Positions 1 to 8,410 are shown, counted from the first letter of the stretch. The stretch is 33,829 bases of DNA from Propionispira arboris (GCF_900109225.1 NZ_FNZK01000028.1:1-33829), one strand, 5' to 3'. Numbers and translations are program-made. The notes: generated by a model not told the origin, from the letters alone.

Positions 1-2
1 GA

Positions 3-191
3 GCGCTTCTTCGTATGAATCGCTCCATTCAATCCGAAGGTACTTTTGGCATCATGAAAAATAACCGCTGGTACAAAAGAATCGTTCGAAAAGGCATGGA
101 ACAAGTACGTTTAGAGATTTTCCTGGTTTCTATCGGGCATAATCTTTATAAATACCACAATAAAAGACTACGTTTGAAGAAAGCCGCATAA
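3..191 (+). CDS. IS1182-like transposase, C-terminal fragment (cut by window edge)
   Basis: The plus-strand reading frame from base 3 is open to a TAA at 189-191 and gives 62 residues with no start inside the window. It contains NRSIQSEGTFGIMKNN followed by an Arg/Lys-rich stretch, VRLEIFLVSIGHNLYK and YHNKRL. That arrangement (a conserved Q-E-G-F-G block holding the last acidic catalytic residue, then a helix ending in H/YN-x-K-x-HN) is typical of the C-terminus of DDE transposases of the IS1182/IS1182-like group. It is the only protein-coding gene on the plus strand here. Whether the full transposase is intact cannot be judged because the left part lies outside the window. Family assignment is from motif memory, not from a search. 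Confidence 0.8.
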   Translation, partial: ALLRMNRSIQSEGTFGIMKNNRWYKRIVRKGMEQVRLEIFLVSIGHNLYKYHNKRLRLKKAA

Positions 192-217
192 ACTGTAGAA
201 AAACAGTTTTTATGGGG

Positions 218-239
218 AAAGGGGTTGTGTACCCTTTTT
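218..239 (+). terminator. Intrinsic terminator after the transposase
   Basis: A six-base stem (AAAGGG at 218-223 with CCCTTT at 232-237) closes an eight-base loop and runs into five T residues on the plus strand. A second, weaker hairpin (AAACTG 190-195 with CAGTTT 204-209) lies just before it, overlapping the transposase stop codon. Both fit the plus-strand transposase transcript. Confidence 0.55.
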
Positions 240-275
240 AAGGTAATTGCCCGCTTGTTTACTCAATATGCATAG

Positions 276-325
276 AAAAAGAGGATGTGGACAAAATGAT
301 TTCTCATTTTGTCACATCCCCTTTT
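276..325. terminator. Bidirectional terminator hairpin between transposase and ridA
   Basis: The arms are GGATGTG (283-289) plus ACAAAATGA (291-299) and TCATTTTGT (304-312) plus CACATCC (313-319), a 16-bp stem with one bulged G and a TTTC loop. A T run follows on both strands (TTTT at 322-325 on plus; the complement of 276-280 on minus). It therefore suits the end of the ridA transcript and of the insertion-sequence transcript. It could also be part of the insertion-sequence end, which cannot be decided without a second copy. Confidence 0.7.
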
Positions 326-347
326 AATTACCAACTATAAAATAAAT

Positions 348-734
348 TTATTCAGCAGCAGCTGCAATAACATCTATTTCCACCAAGGCATCTTTCGGTA
401 AATTTGCCACTTCAATGCAAACCCGGGCCGGGCAATTTTGTGTAAAATATTTTGCATAGACTTCATTTACTGTAGCAAAATCACTGATATCTTTCAAATA
501 AACCGTTGTTTTTATTACAGAATCCAGCGTGCAGTCAGCCGCGCTTAAGATAGCTTTCAGGCTGTCAAGCACGCGTGTTGTCTGCGCAACAATACCACCT
601 TCGACAATATTTCCCGTCTTTGGATTAAGAGGAATCTGCCCCGAAACAAAAAGCAAACTACCATTTGTTTTTATCGCCTGTGAATATGGGCCAATCGCTG
701 CTGGAGCCTGATCCGTTGAAATTATTTTTTTCAT
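348..734 (-). CDS. ridA: RidA/YjgF/UK114 family reactive imine deaminase
   Basis: The 128-residue length is normal for the RidA family. Visible family blocks are GPYSQAI near residue 16, FVSGQIPLNPKTG near 30, VIKTTVYLKDISDF in the middle, NCPARVCIEVANLP with the carboxylate-binding Arg near 105, and ALVEIDVIAA at the end. RidA hydrolyses enamine/imine intermediates released by PLP enzymes such as threonine dehydratase, protecting cells from 2-aminoacrylate; it is a cytosolic trimer. A GGGAGAGAG ribosome binding site precedes the ATG. It is the last gene of the cluster, 17 bases after the permease, and is followed by a strong terminator. A pyrimidine-catabolism role of the RutC type is less likely because no other rut gene is present. 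Confidence 0.93.
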   Translation of the reverse strand: MKKIISTDQAPAAIGPYSQAIKTNGSLLFVSGQIPLNPKTGNIVEGGIVAQTTRVLDSLKAILSAADCTLDSVIKTTVYLKDISDFATVNEVYAKYFTQNCPARVCIEVANLPKDALVEIDVIAAAAE

Positions 735-751
735 AATATTCTCTCTCCCTA

Positions 752-2086
752 TTATAAATATTCTTTTTGTGCTATTTCCGTCGTATTTTTTTCAGCTCCA
801 TTTAAAATCGCATTCAAAACAACCGCCATGACACTGCCGACTGTAATACCGCTGTTTAAAATAAGCTGTGACCACTCGGGAAATTTATTATAAAATGTTG
901 GCATCGCAACTGGAATCAGTGCCACTCCGATGCTGATTGCGACCACCATCATATTATAACTGTCATCAAAATCAACTTTTGATAATGTTTTAATCCCGCT
1001 TGCCGCTACCATACCAAACATTGCAATGCCGGCACCACCCAAAACAGAATTTGGAATCGATGCAACGACTGCTGCCATTTTAGGGAAAAGGCCTAAAATC
1101 ATGAGTAGACATCCCGCCATAGCAACAACAAACCGGCTCCTAACTCCAGTCAAACTGATCAAACCAATATTTTGGGCAAATGCCGTATACGGAAAAGCAT
1201 TAAAAATTCCACCCAAAATTGTTGAAAAGCCGTCAGCACGAAGTGCTTTTGCCAGTAGTTTTTCATTGATTGGTTTATCGACGATTTCTCCTACAGCCAT
1301 GACATCCCCCGTTGTTTCTGCCATTGTCACCAACATAACAATTGTCATTGCAAAAATAGATGCCGGATCAAAAATAGGCCAGCCAAAAGCAAAGGGGGTA
1401 GTAACGCCAAAAAAAGCAGACTGTCCAACCGATGAAAAGTCAGTCACACCTAAAGGTATCGCAATAAAGGTACCACTGATCAAACCCAAAAGCACTGCTA
1501 TGTTACTCCAAAATCCGGTAAAACAGCGATAGAAAAATAGAACAATTGCCAAAACAATCGCTGCCAAAAAGATTAAAGATGGATTACAATATTCTGGTGC
1601 TGCAGGATTGCCGCCCCCAGCCCACATTACAGCAACCGGCAATAAAGAAATTCCCATGATCGTAATAACGGAACCCGTCACTACTGGTGGAAAAAAACGC
1701 AGCATTTTACTAAAATATGTACTGATAACGAAAGTTACAAGCCCCGCCACCATCGCTGAACCATAAATGCCGCGGAGTCCATGTGCTCCGCCAATCATAA
1801 TCATTGTGGTTACCGCACCAAATGTACACCCCTGCACAATCGGTAATTTAGACCCAATTTTAGGTCCAAGGCCTAATGTTTGAATTAAAGTTGCAATACC
1901 ACACGTAAACAAATCTGCATTAATTAAATAAATCAACTGTTCTTTATCAAGATGAATTGCACTAGCTAGCACAAGCGGAACAGCTACCGCCCCCGCATAC
2001 ATCGCTAAAACATGCTGAAAGCCATAGATCAGCATTTTCACTAAGGACGGTTTTTCATCGACTGGATGAATCATTTCTTGCTTCAT
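752..2086 (-). CDS. NCS2 family xanthine/uracil-type permease
   Basis: This 444-residue, strongly hydrophobic protein has about 12-14 membrane segments and NCS2 (nucleobase:cation symporter-2) hallmarks: LPIVQGCTFGAVTTMI near residue 85, MAETTGDVMAVGEI near 255 in the substrate-binding helix, and a PNSVLGGAGIAMFG block near 345. The family imports xanthine, uric acid or uracil with protons or sodium. The QGCTFGAV and ADLFTCGI blocks resemble xanthine/urate members (PbuX, PucJ/K, XanP) more than uracil carriers (UraA), but the ligand is inferred. It lies between aroH (23-base gap) and ridA (17-base gap), so it is almost certainly co-transcribed with both. Start ATG follows AGGAAAA. Confidence 0.88.
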   Translation of the reverse strand: MKQEMIHPVDEKPSLVKMLIYGFQHVLAMYAGAVAVPLVLASAIHLDKEQLIYLINADLFTCGIATLIQTLGLGPKIGSKLPIVQGCTFGAVTTMIMIGGAHGLRGIYGSAMVAGLVTFVISTYFSKMLRFFPPVVTGSVITIMGISLLPVAVMWAGGGNPAAPEYCNPSLIFLAAIVLAIVLFFYRCFTGFWSNIAVLLGLISGTFIAIPLGVTDFSSVGQSAFFGVTTPFAFGWPIFDPASIFAMTIVMLVTMAETTGDVMAVGEIVDKPINEKLLAKALRADGFSTILGGIFNAFPYTAFAQNIGLISLTGVRSRFVVAMAGCLLMILGLFPKMAAVVASIPNSVLGGAGIAMFGMVAASGIKTLSKVDFDDSYNMMVVAISIGVALIPVAMPTFYNKFPEWSQLILNSGITVGSVMAVVLNAILNGAEKNTTEIAQKEYL

Positions 2087-2109
2087 TACGTTTATTTTCC
2101 TGCTTTCTC

Positions 2110-2469
2110 TTATTTATTTGTCAAATCAGGTCGAAGACAGACTGCTTTTTCCAAATACACATGGTGTATTTCCTGCTGCTTTTTCTCCGTATTGACTAAT
2201 AAAAGCACACGAATGCACTTTTCTAAACTGTCTTCAACTTCCATCTGCCTCGCATCAAAAAGTGGTACAAATTCCCAGCCAAGTTTGCGAGCTGCCGCCG
2301 CTGGAAAAGCTGCCGTAATGTCATCCGTTGCACTAAAAAGTGCCGCTCCAATATCTTCCGTTTCTATCTGATTTTGGCTTACCATTTCATTTAATAAATT
2401 TTCAACAGCCAAAAAAATTTCATTTTTATCATTTTTTTCGACTGTAATTGCTCCTCTGATGCCTTGCAA
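2110..2469 (-). CDS. aroH: Chorismate mutase, AroH type (TTG start)
   Basis: AroH converts chorismate to prephenate in the route to phenylalanine and tyrosine. The 119-residue length and the blocks QGIRGAITVEKND at the start, ALFSATDDITAAFPA near 45, GWEFVPLFDARQM near 65, and VLLLVNT with the C-terminal VYLEKAV match the small trimeric Bacillus-type AroH fold rather than AroQ. The initiation codon is TTG at 2469-2467, supported by an AGGAGG eight bases upstream; no ATG fits better. It sits 26 bases after the HAD phosphatase and 23 bases before the permease, in the middle of a run of closely spaced genes. Confidence 0.92.
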   Translation of the reverse strand: MQGIRGAITVEKNDKNEIFLAVENLLNEMVSQNQIETEDIGAALFSATDDITAAFPAAAARKLGWEFVPLFDARQMEVEDSLEKCIRVLLLVNTEKKQQEIHHVYLEKAVCLRPDLTNK

Positions 2470-2495
2470 AGAATAGCCCTCCTCATTTACTCAAA

Positions 2496-3158
2496 TCAAT
2501 CGACAAACATTTGTCGTATCTCATCCACAGAATACACGATTTTATCCGGAGCAGCTTCCATCAGCTCGTTCTCCGTGCCATAGCCATATGCCACGGCAAC
2601 GGAAGCTAATCCATTTTCCTTAGCTCCGATCACATCATGTTTGCGGTCACCAATCATAACAATCTGCTGTTTATTTACCTGTTCTAATTTTGATAATGCA
2701 AACTCAATCACAGCCCCCTTATCCTCACGTGTTCCATCAAGATTACTACCACAAATTTCCGTAAAATAGGAATCAATTTTGTGATACTGAAGGATTTGTT
2801 TTGCATGTACCGTTGGCTTAGCTGTTGCCAAAACAATCTTTTTATCCATATTTTTTAGTGTTTCCAGCAACTGCAGTACGCCATCATACAGTAGATTTTC
2901 CCTGATGCCTTCTTTTTCAAAACGTTCCCGATAATATTTAGTTCCCTGCCTTGCCTGCTCAGCCGTCAGACCATACCACTGCTGGTACGTAAACGAAAGC
3001 GACGGCCCAATACAGCGTGTCAGCTTCTCGATATCATTTTCTTCGATACCAAATTTTTCTAAAGAATATTGTAAACATCGAATTATGCCAATTTTCGAAT
3101 CCGTCAATGTCCCATCCAGATCGAAAAATACGGTTTCATATTTTTTTAACTCCTGCAT
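2496..3158 (-). CDS. HAD superfamily IA phosphatase, phosphoglycolate-phosphatase-like
   Basis: The 220-residue protein carries the HAD motifs in order: FFDLDGTLTDS near residue 11 (nucleophile Asp and acid/base Asp), VLATAKPT near 110 (motif II Thr), Lys in the 140-150 region, and MIGDRKHDVIGAKENG near 170 (motif IV acidic pair). The alpha-helical cap between motifs I and II is the Gph/PGP type. The physiological substrate is not visible; phosphoglycolate, nucleotides or pyridoxal phosphate are all possible. ATG follows an AGGTGA site. It lies in the cluster with UbiB upstream (23 bases) and aroH downstream. Confidence 0.85.
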   Translation of the reverse strand: MQELKKYETVFFDLDGTLTDSKIGIIRCLQYSLEKFGIEENDIEKLTRCIGPSLSFTYQQWYGLTAEQARQGTKYYRERFEKEGIRENLLYDGVLQLLETLKNMDKKIVLATAKPTVHAKQILQYHKIDSYFTEICGSNLDGTREDKGAVIEFALSKLEQVNKQQIVMIGDRKHDVIGAKENGLASVAVAYGYGTENELMEAAPDKIVYSVDEIRQMFVD

Positions 3159-3181
3159 AGATTCACCTGCCGCTTTCTTTA

Positions 3182-4792
3182 CTATTTCTTTTTCATAATA
3201 CTAAATACCAGTCGCGTACACAGTATGAGTGCTGCAATATAACCAAAAACACCTAACAGTGGAATTTCCATAATTTTGGGCGTCATCTGTGTCGTGCAAA
3301 TGATGCTTGAGCCTAAAAGCAGTGCCGAACTAATAATACCAACAATCAATTTATTAATCATCTTATCAACCTGCCGCAACGGTTCTTCTGATCCTGTAAG
3401 ATCAAAATTCACTTTTGTCTGCCCACTCATCGTCATTTTTAGAATATCCGATACTTGTTCCGGCAGGCGCATTGACTTGCGCAGCAGGTTGTAACCATCT
3501 CGTTTTGCTTTTTCTATCTCTTCGCGCAGATCAAAATTCTTACGAAAATCAGCCTGCATATGGGTCGCAAAAATCTCAACAAAATGGACATCCGGGCAAC
3601 AAATTCGCATAACGCCTTCAATGGTAACGACGCCACGAGCAAACATACTAATACCCGGTACGATCGCAATTTTATGCCGACTCAAAATGGCTAAAATTTT
3701 ACGAGCCAGCGGACCTAAATGCAGACTTGTAAAATCCAAACCAACATATTCATTCATCATTGCATCGATATCTTCGTATAACCGCGTATGATTAATACGC
3801 TCTTTTGGAACCCCTAAGGCTAAAACTGCGGCCTTCATCTCATATGTATCATTATTGACGACAGCAAAAACTGCTTTTTTGAGTGCCGCACGGTCGCGAG
3901 TTGACAATCTTCCCATCATGCCAAGATCAAGCCAAACAATCTTGCCAGATCGAATCCAAATATTTCCAGGATGCGGATCGGCGTGGAAATAACCGTCATC
4001 AATAATTTGTTTTACATAATTTTCGCCCAGTTTTTTCCCGATATCATTAATATCATAGCCTAAAGCTTTAATTTCATTGATTTTATCGATTTGTATCCCA
4101 TCGATATATTCCATTACAAGAATACGTGAAGTAGTCAATTGTCGATTGACTATAGGGCAGGTTACATAATCGATATCACTATTGCATTGACGAAATTCAT
4201 CATTATGATTTGACTCCATCAAAAAATCCATCTCTTGCTTGGCTATCGCCCACATCTCGTCTAGTATCCTGTTAAAATCAATCAGACCACTTGATTCACT
4301 GATAACCTTCAAAATAGTCGCAGCACGCCGCAGCAAGACAATATCTTTGGACATTACATCATAGATTCCCGGTCTTTGAACCTTAATCACGACTTTTTCA
4401 CCAGTTTTTAAGACAGCACGATGTACCTGAGCAATCGACGCCGATCCCAGGACTTGTTCATCAATGGATTGAAAAACTTTTGTCCATTTTGTTTTATATT
4501 CTTCCTCAATGACGATTTGAATCGTTGCAAATGGCAAAGGTTTGACCTCTGTCTGTAATTTGACCAATTCATCACAATATTCCTGAGGCAGAAAATCCGG
4601 CCGCATTGACATAACCTGTCCTAATTTTACAAAGGTTGGTCCTAAATCTTCTAAAATCATGCGCAATTTTTCCGGAGTCAGTCCATGCATGATTTCACGA
4701 TTCCGCAATACCACCACTAATTCTTTTAAACGATTCGTCGCAAGGTGATCTTCTTTCGTATAATTTGCATTCTTGATCAGATTACCTAACAT
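3182..4792 (-). CDS. UbiB/ABC1 (AarF) family atypical protein kinase-like ATPase
   Basis: Motifs of the UbiB family appear in order: the KxGQ motif (TFVKLGQVMS) near residue 50, the Ala-rich loop GSASIAQVHRA near 115 that replaces the usual glycine loop, the Lys in VVIKVQRPG, HADPHPGN in the catalytic loop near 270, and VWLDLGMMG near 285 as the metal-binding Asp. Two hydrophobic helices close to the C-terminus should anchor it in the membrane. The family supports quinone or isoprenoid-lipid metabolism by ATPase activity. I start at ATG 4792, which has GGGGA seven bases upstream; an in-frame ATG six codons earlier has no ribosome site. A TATAAT-like box lies about 25-30 bases upstream but I see no convincing -35. 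First gene of the cluster. Confidence 0.88.
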   Translation of the reverse strand: MLGNLIKNANYTKEDHLATNRLKELVVVLRNREIMHGLTPEKLRMILEDLGPTFVKLGQVMSMRPDFLPQEYCDELVKLQTEVKPLPFATIQIVIEEEYKTKWTKVFQSIDEQVLGSASIAQVHRAVLKTGEKVVIKVQRPGIYDVMSKDIVLLRRAATILKVISESSGLIDFNRILDEMWAIAKQEMDFLMESNHNDEFRQCNSDIDYVTCPIVNRQLTTSRILVMEYIDGIQIDKINEIKALGYDINDIGKKLGENYVKQIIDDGYFHADPHPGNIWIRSGKIVWLDLGMMGRLSTRDRAALKKAVFAVVNNDTYEMKAAVLALGVPKERINHTRLYEDIDAMMNEYVGLDFTSLHLGPLARKILAILSRHKIAIVPGISMFARGVVTIEGVMRICCPDVHFVEIFATHMQADFRKNFDLREEIEKAKRDGYNLLRKSMRLPEQVSDILKMTMSGQTKVNFDLTGSEEPLRQVDKMINKLIVGIISSALLLGSSIICTTQMTPKIMEIPLLGVFGYIAALILCTRLVFSIMKKK

Positions 4793-4866
4793 AAGACTAT
4801 CCCCATTCAAAATTTGCTACAGTCATATTATAATATAAATTTCCTGTTTTAGGTATACAACCTTAC

Positions 4867-4902
4867 AAAAAAAATAAAACGGAGGGCAACCCCTCCGCTT
4901 TT
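4867..4902 (-). terminator. Intrinsic terminator downstream of the ABC-F gene
   Basis: On the minus strand a seven-base GC-rich stem (CGGAGGG 4880-4886 with CCCTCCG 4891-4897) and a four-base loop are followed by a long T-rich tail complementary to the A run at 4867-4879. It begins right after the ABC-F stop codon and separates that gene from the UbiB cluster. Confidence 0.85.
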
Positions 4903-6522
4903 TTATTGTTTGTATTTTTCAGCAAGCTGCTGTTTTATCGTATCATTCGATAAATATTCATCATAGGTCGTCACTCGATCAATGATACCCTCCGGCGTGA
5001 TTTCAATAATACGATTTGCAATCGTTTGAATAAATTCATGGTCATGTGATACAAAAAGCATGGTTCCCGTAAACGCAATCAACCCATCATTCAAAGATGT
5101 AATGGATTCCAAATCCAAATGATTCGTTGGTTCATCCAAAAGCAATACATTTGCACCACTTAACATCATCCGGGAAAGCATACAGCGGACCTTTTCACCA
5201 CCGGATAATACCGAAGCTTCTTTTAAGCTTTCTTCACCTGAAAAGAGCATCCGACCTAAAAATCCACGAATAAAAGATTCATCCTGATCTTGTGAAAATT
5301 GACGAAGCCAGTCAACCAGGCTTAATTTCACACCATCAAAATAAGTCGAATTATCCATCGCCAAATAAGCTTGTGACGTCGTCACACCCCATTTAAATGA
5401 CCCTTCATCCGCTTCTAGTTCGCCCATAAGAATTTTAAACAATGTTGTTTTTCCAATACTATTTGGACCTACCAAGGCAATTTTATCACCTTTTTTCAAC
5501 GTAAAGCTAACATTGTCCAATACTTTTTCGCCATCAATTGTTTTTGAAATTCCCTCAACCGTAAGCAGTTGGTCACCAGCTTCACGATCCGGTTTAAACG
5601 CAACATAAGGATAGCGGCGCGAAGATGGTCTAAGATCATCAAGTGTAATCTTATCCAATAATTTTTTACGCGAAGTAGCCTGTTTTGACTTGGATGCATT
5701 CGCACTAAAACGCTGAATAAATGCCTGCAAATCCTTGATTTTTTCTTCTTTTTTCTTATTTGCATCTTTCGCTAAAGCCGAAGCCAACTGACTTGATTGC
5801 AGCCAAAAATCATAATTTCCGACATACAGCTGAATGTTTTCATAATCCACATCGGCAATATGTGTGCAAACCTGATTCAAAAAATGACGATCATGCGATA
5901 CCACAATAACTGTATTTGTAAAATCAGCTAAAAAGTTTTCGAGCCAGTTGATCGAGTCTAAATCAAGATGATTTGTCGGTTCATCTAAAAGCAAAATATC
6001 AGGATTACCAAACAAAGCCTGTGCAAGAAGTACACGTACTTTATCCGTACCATCCAGTTCTGCCATTTTTGACTCATGTAACGATTCAGGAATCCCCAAA
6101 CCATTTAACAGCCGTGCTGCTTCCGGTTCTGCTTCCCAACCATCCAGTTCAGCAAATTCACATTCTAATTCGGAAACCCGCATACCATCTGCATCAGAAA
6201 AATCCGGTTTAGCATAAAGTGCTTCCTTTTCATCCATGATTTCAACGATACGTTTATGTCCCATAATAACCGTTTTAATCACCGCATAATCATCAAATTC
6301 ATAATGATTCTGCTTAAGAACAGCTAAACGTTCCCCTGGCGTAATATCAATACTACCATTTGTCGGTTCAATATCGCCGCCCAAAAGTTTTAAAAAGGTA
6401 GATTTCCCAGCACCATTGGCGCCAATCACACCATAACAATTCCCAGGTGTAAATTTGATATTGACATCTTTAAACAAGATCCTTTTACCAAATTGAAGTG
6501 TTAGTCCACTTGTACTAATCAT
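4903..6522 (-). CDS. ABC-F family ATPase, YbiT/YkpA-like
   Basis: The protein has 539 residues and two ATP-binding cassettes without membrane segments, the mark of ABC-F translation factors. Domain 1 has Walker A GANGAGKST near residue 35, Walker B LLLDEPTNHLD near 180 and HDRHF; domain 2 has Walker A GPNSIGKTT near 355, LSGGEKVR near 440, a second LLLDEPTNHLD and HDHEF. The linker near 245-300 is rich in Lys and Arg, as in ABC-F interdomain linkers. The first signature is degenerate (LDGTDKVR), as is usual for YbiT-like members. The family acts on the ribosome; whether this one gives antibiotic resistance or only assists translation cannot be told. It has its own promoter and terminator. Confidence 0.9.
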   Translation of the reverse strand: MISTSGLTLQFGKRILFKDVNIKFTPGNCYGVIGANGAGKSTFLKLLGGDIEPTNGSIDITPGERLAVLKQNHYEFDDYAVIKTVIMGHKRIVEIMDEKEALYAKPDFSDADGMRVSELECEFAELDGWEAEPEAARLLNGLGIPESLHESKMAELDGTDKVRVLLAQALFGNPDILLLDEPTNHLDLDSINWLENFLADFTNTVIVVSHDRHFLNQVCTHIADVDYENIQLYVGNYDFWLQSSQLASALAKDANKKKEEKIKDLQAFIQRFSANASKSKQATSRKKLLDKITLDDLRPSSRRYPYVAFKPDREAGDQLLTVEGISKTIDGEKVLDNVSFTLKKGDKIALVGPNSIGKTTLFKILMGELEADEGSFKWGVTTSQAYLAMDNSTYFDGVKLSLVDWLRQFSQDQDESFIRGFLGRMLFSGEESLKEASVLSGGEKVRCMLSRMMLSGANVLLLDEPTNHLDLESITSLNDGLIAFTGTMLFVSHDHEFIQTIANRIIEITPEGIIDRVTTYDEYLSNDTIKQQLAEKYKQ

Positions 6523-6583
6523 AAATTATTATCTCAATCCTTTATATTAAATTTCATATATAGCAAAGATACATATACTTACT

Positions 6584-6613
6584 ATTCTATCATATTCTAA
6601 ATCGCAAGTCTAA
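6584..6613 (-). promoter_or_regulatory. Sigma-A type promoter for the ABC-F gene
   Basis: On the minus strand TTAGAC (6613-6608) and TAGAAT (6589-6584) are 18 bases apart, with a TG dinucleotide one base before the -10 box (extended -10). It lies about 60 bases before the ATG of the ABC-F gene. Confidence 0.5.
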
Positions 6614-6666
6614 CAAATCACTCGATAAAAACAGCGATTGTAAAACATTTATGACCTTCTGAATAC

Positions 6667-8139
6667 TTATGAAGGCAGCAGCAAACGTTTCAGAATTTTT
6701 CCCGTCTGGCTTTTGGGCATTTCAGCAATCACATGAAATTCACGCGGCACTTTATAAAGAGCCAGTTTATTTTGTAAATATTCTTTTAAGGCATGTTTAT
6801 CAAAAACTGTCCCCTCTTCTAAAACAAGGAAGGCACTACCAACCTGTCCTCTCAGTTTATCCGCTATCCCTACAACGGCTGCTTCACGAATCCCCGGATA
6901 CAAATATAATAATTCTTCAATTTCTCTCGGATATACATTTTCTCCCATACTAATGATCATATCTTTTAAACGATCTACGATAAAAATAAACCCATCGTCA
7001 TCGCGATAAGCCATATCACCGGTATGCAGCCAGCCGTCTTGAAGAACCTGCATCGTCGCTTCCGGCAAATGCCAATAGCCCTGCATGACATTATCCCCCT
7101 GAGCAGTGAGCTCACCAACCTCACCATCTGGCAGCAGAATTCCCTTAAAATCCATGATTGCAACCGTCACGCCGGGAAGTTCCATACCAATCGAACCAAC
7201 TCTTACGTTCGTTGGTGTATTGACCGAAATGACGGGTGATGCCTCCGACAGACCATACCCTTCCAAAATCGGCACGGCAAATTTCGCCATAAAATCAGCG
7301 GCAATTTTCGCAGGCAGTGTTGTCCCCCCTGAAACAACAAATCGCAAACTAACTAAATCGTTTGTCGACGCCAGTCTCGTCAATAAACTACAAATAGAAG
7401 GCACCGCATATAATATGCTTACCCGGTTTTTGGCAATCGCTTGAATTGTTTCTTTTGGTGTAAATGCCCCCAAAATCGTAATTGTCGCCCCAACAAGCAA
7501 TGGGTTCAAAACTGCACAGGTCCAGGCAAAACAATGATACATTGGCAATACACATAATATATGATCAGTCGATTCTATCATTAAAGCATCTTTAAACATT
7601 TGTGCATTTCGTACGAGATTTTTATGGGTAAGAACCGCACCTTTTGGTTTTCCAGTTGTCCCAGATGTATAAATGATCATAGCTATTTCTTCCCAGGAAA
7701 AGCTTTCCGGCAAAACTGGTGAAGCTTCATAACAAACCAGTTCAATTTGGTTTTTAATATCCTCCAGTAAAATTTGCTGAACATTCACCTTATATGACTG
7801 TTCTTCTAATTGTGCAGTTAGTTTCAGACGATCCTGCGTAATGAAATATTTCATTGCAGCATCTTTCATGATATAAACAATCTCTCTGGGGCTCAGCTGA
7901 AAATTGATGGGAACCACTACTATGCCTAAGCTAACAAGAGCCATATAGGCATAAATATATTCAATGGAATTTCTCGATAAAAGCCCGACATTTTCGCCGC
8001 GTTGAATTCCTAAATGATAAAAATAATTTTTATATTTTTCGACATTTTTTTGTAAGGTAAGATATGTAATCCGGTTTTCTCCAGCAATCAATGCGATCTG
8101 TTCTGGTTTTCCCTGCACAATAAGCTCATGTATGAACAT
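6667..8139 (-). CDS. AMP-forming acyl-CoA synthetase (fatty-acid-CoA-ligase-like)
   Basis: The enzyme activates a carboxylic acid with ATP to an acyl-adenylate and transfers it to CoA. ANL-superfamily core motifs are all present: the P-loop IIYTSGTTGKPKGAVLTH near residue 155, EGYGLSEASPVIS near 290, WLHTGDMAYRDDDGFIF near 370 with the ribose-binding Asp, VDRLKDMI at the hinge, and the catalytic Lys in PKSQTGKILKRLL at the C-terminus. At 490 residues it is shorter than FadD (about 560) and nearer to FadK or bacterial medium/long-chain ligases. The exact acid is unknown. ATG follows GAAAGGAAG. It is a single gene between two terminator-like regions; no fatty-acid degradation genes are next to it. 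Confidence 0.85.
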   Translation of the reverse strand: MFIHELIVQGKPEQIALIAGENRITYLTLQKNVEKYKNYFYHLGIQRGENVGLLSRNSIEYIYAYMALVSLGIVVVPINFQLSPREIVYIMKDAAMKYFITQDRLKLTAQLEEQSYKVNVQQILLEDIKNQIELVCYEASPVLPESFSWEEIAMIIYTSGTTGKPKGAVLTHKNLVRNAQMFKDALMIESTDHILCVLPMYHCFAWTCAVLNPLLVGATITILGAFTPKETIQAIAKNRVSILYAVPSICSLLTRLASTNDLVSLRFVVSGGTTLPAKIAADFMAKFAVPILEGYGLSEASPVISVNTPTNVRVGSIGMELPGVTVAIMDFKGILLPDGEVGELTAQGDNVMQGYWHLPEATMQVLQDGWLHTGDMAYRDDDGFIFIVDRLKDMIISMGENVYPREIEELLYLYPGIREAAVVGIADKLRGQVGSAFLVLEEGTVFDKHALKEYLQNKLALYKVPREFHVIAEMPKSQTGKILKRLLLPS

Positions 8140-8201
8140 AAAAAAATTTACTTCCTTTCAAAACAACAACCTGCATAATAATCTTAGTAGAACACAAATC
8201 G

Positions 8202-8238
8202 AAAAAGAAGGCAAGTAATCATTTGACTACCTGCCTTC
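8202..8238 (-). terminator. Intrinsic terminator downstream of the glucosaminidase
   Basis: GAAGGCA (8207-8213) pairs with TGCCTTC (8232-8238) and the stem extends inward to about 15 pairs. The two imperfect positions become G-U pairs only in minus-strand RNA, and a five-T tail (complement of 8202-8206) follows on that strand. Both facts orient it to minus-strand transcripts entering from the glucosaminidase side. Confidence 0.8.
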
Positions 8239-8304
8239 TCTACATGAAATAGAACAAGATGATCTTATTCAATGTATTAAATATGATACCTATCCTATTA
8301 GGCT

Positions 8305-8373
8305 GTCAGGAATGGGGTATAGGGCATCGTTTGCTTCCTACGTAACGCCACGAGCCCTACCCCCATTCCTGAC
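8305..8373. repeat. Long palindromic intergenic element
   Basis: GTCAGGAATGGGG (8305-8317) and CCCCATTCCTGAC (8361-8373) are perfect 13-base inverted arms. The stem continues with TAGGGC/GCCCTA and TCGT/ACGA, leaving a small apical loop of about 18-20 bases. It is much more GC-rich than the intergenic DNA around it and has no T tail on either strand, so it is not a terminator. It could be a repetitive extragenic palindrome, a miniature inverted-repeat element or a small structured RNA. Only one copy is visible in the window. Confidence 0.7.
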
Positions 8374-8410
8374 GATTGCCATATAAAATGTTTAATGCCA
8401 CTTATCTATT

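Noticed and set aside
1026-1532. A 168-codon plus-strand frame within the NCS2 permease gene
   Set aside because: It is the antisense shadow of a clear membrane-protein gene, has no ribosome site and no recognisable domain. The same applies to other plus-strand frames such as 21816-22328 and 13788-14279.
6640-6680. Terminator of the acyl-CoA ligase gene (CCTTC/GAAGG inverted repeat)
   Set aside because: The stem has only five pairs with a large loop, overlaps the stop codon and is followed by no strong T run.
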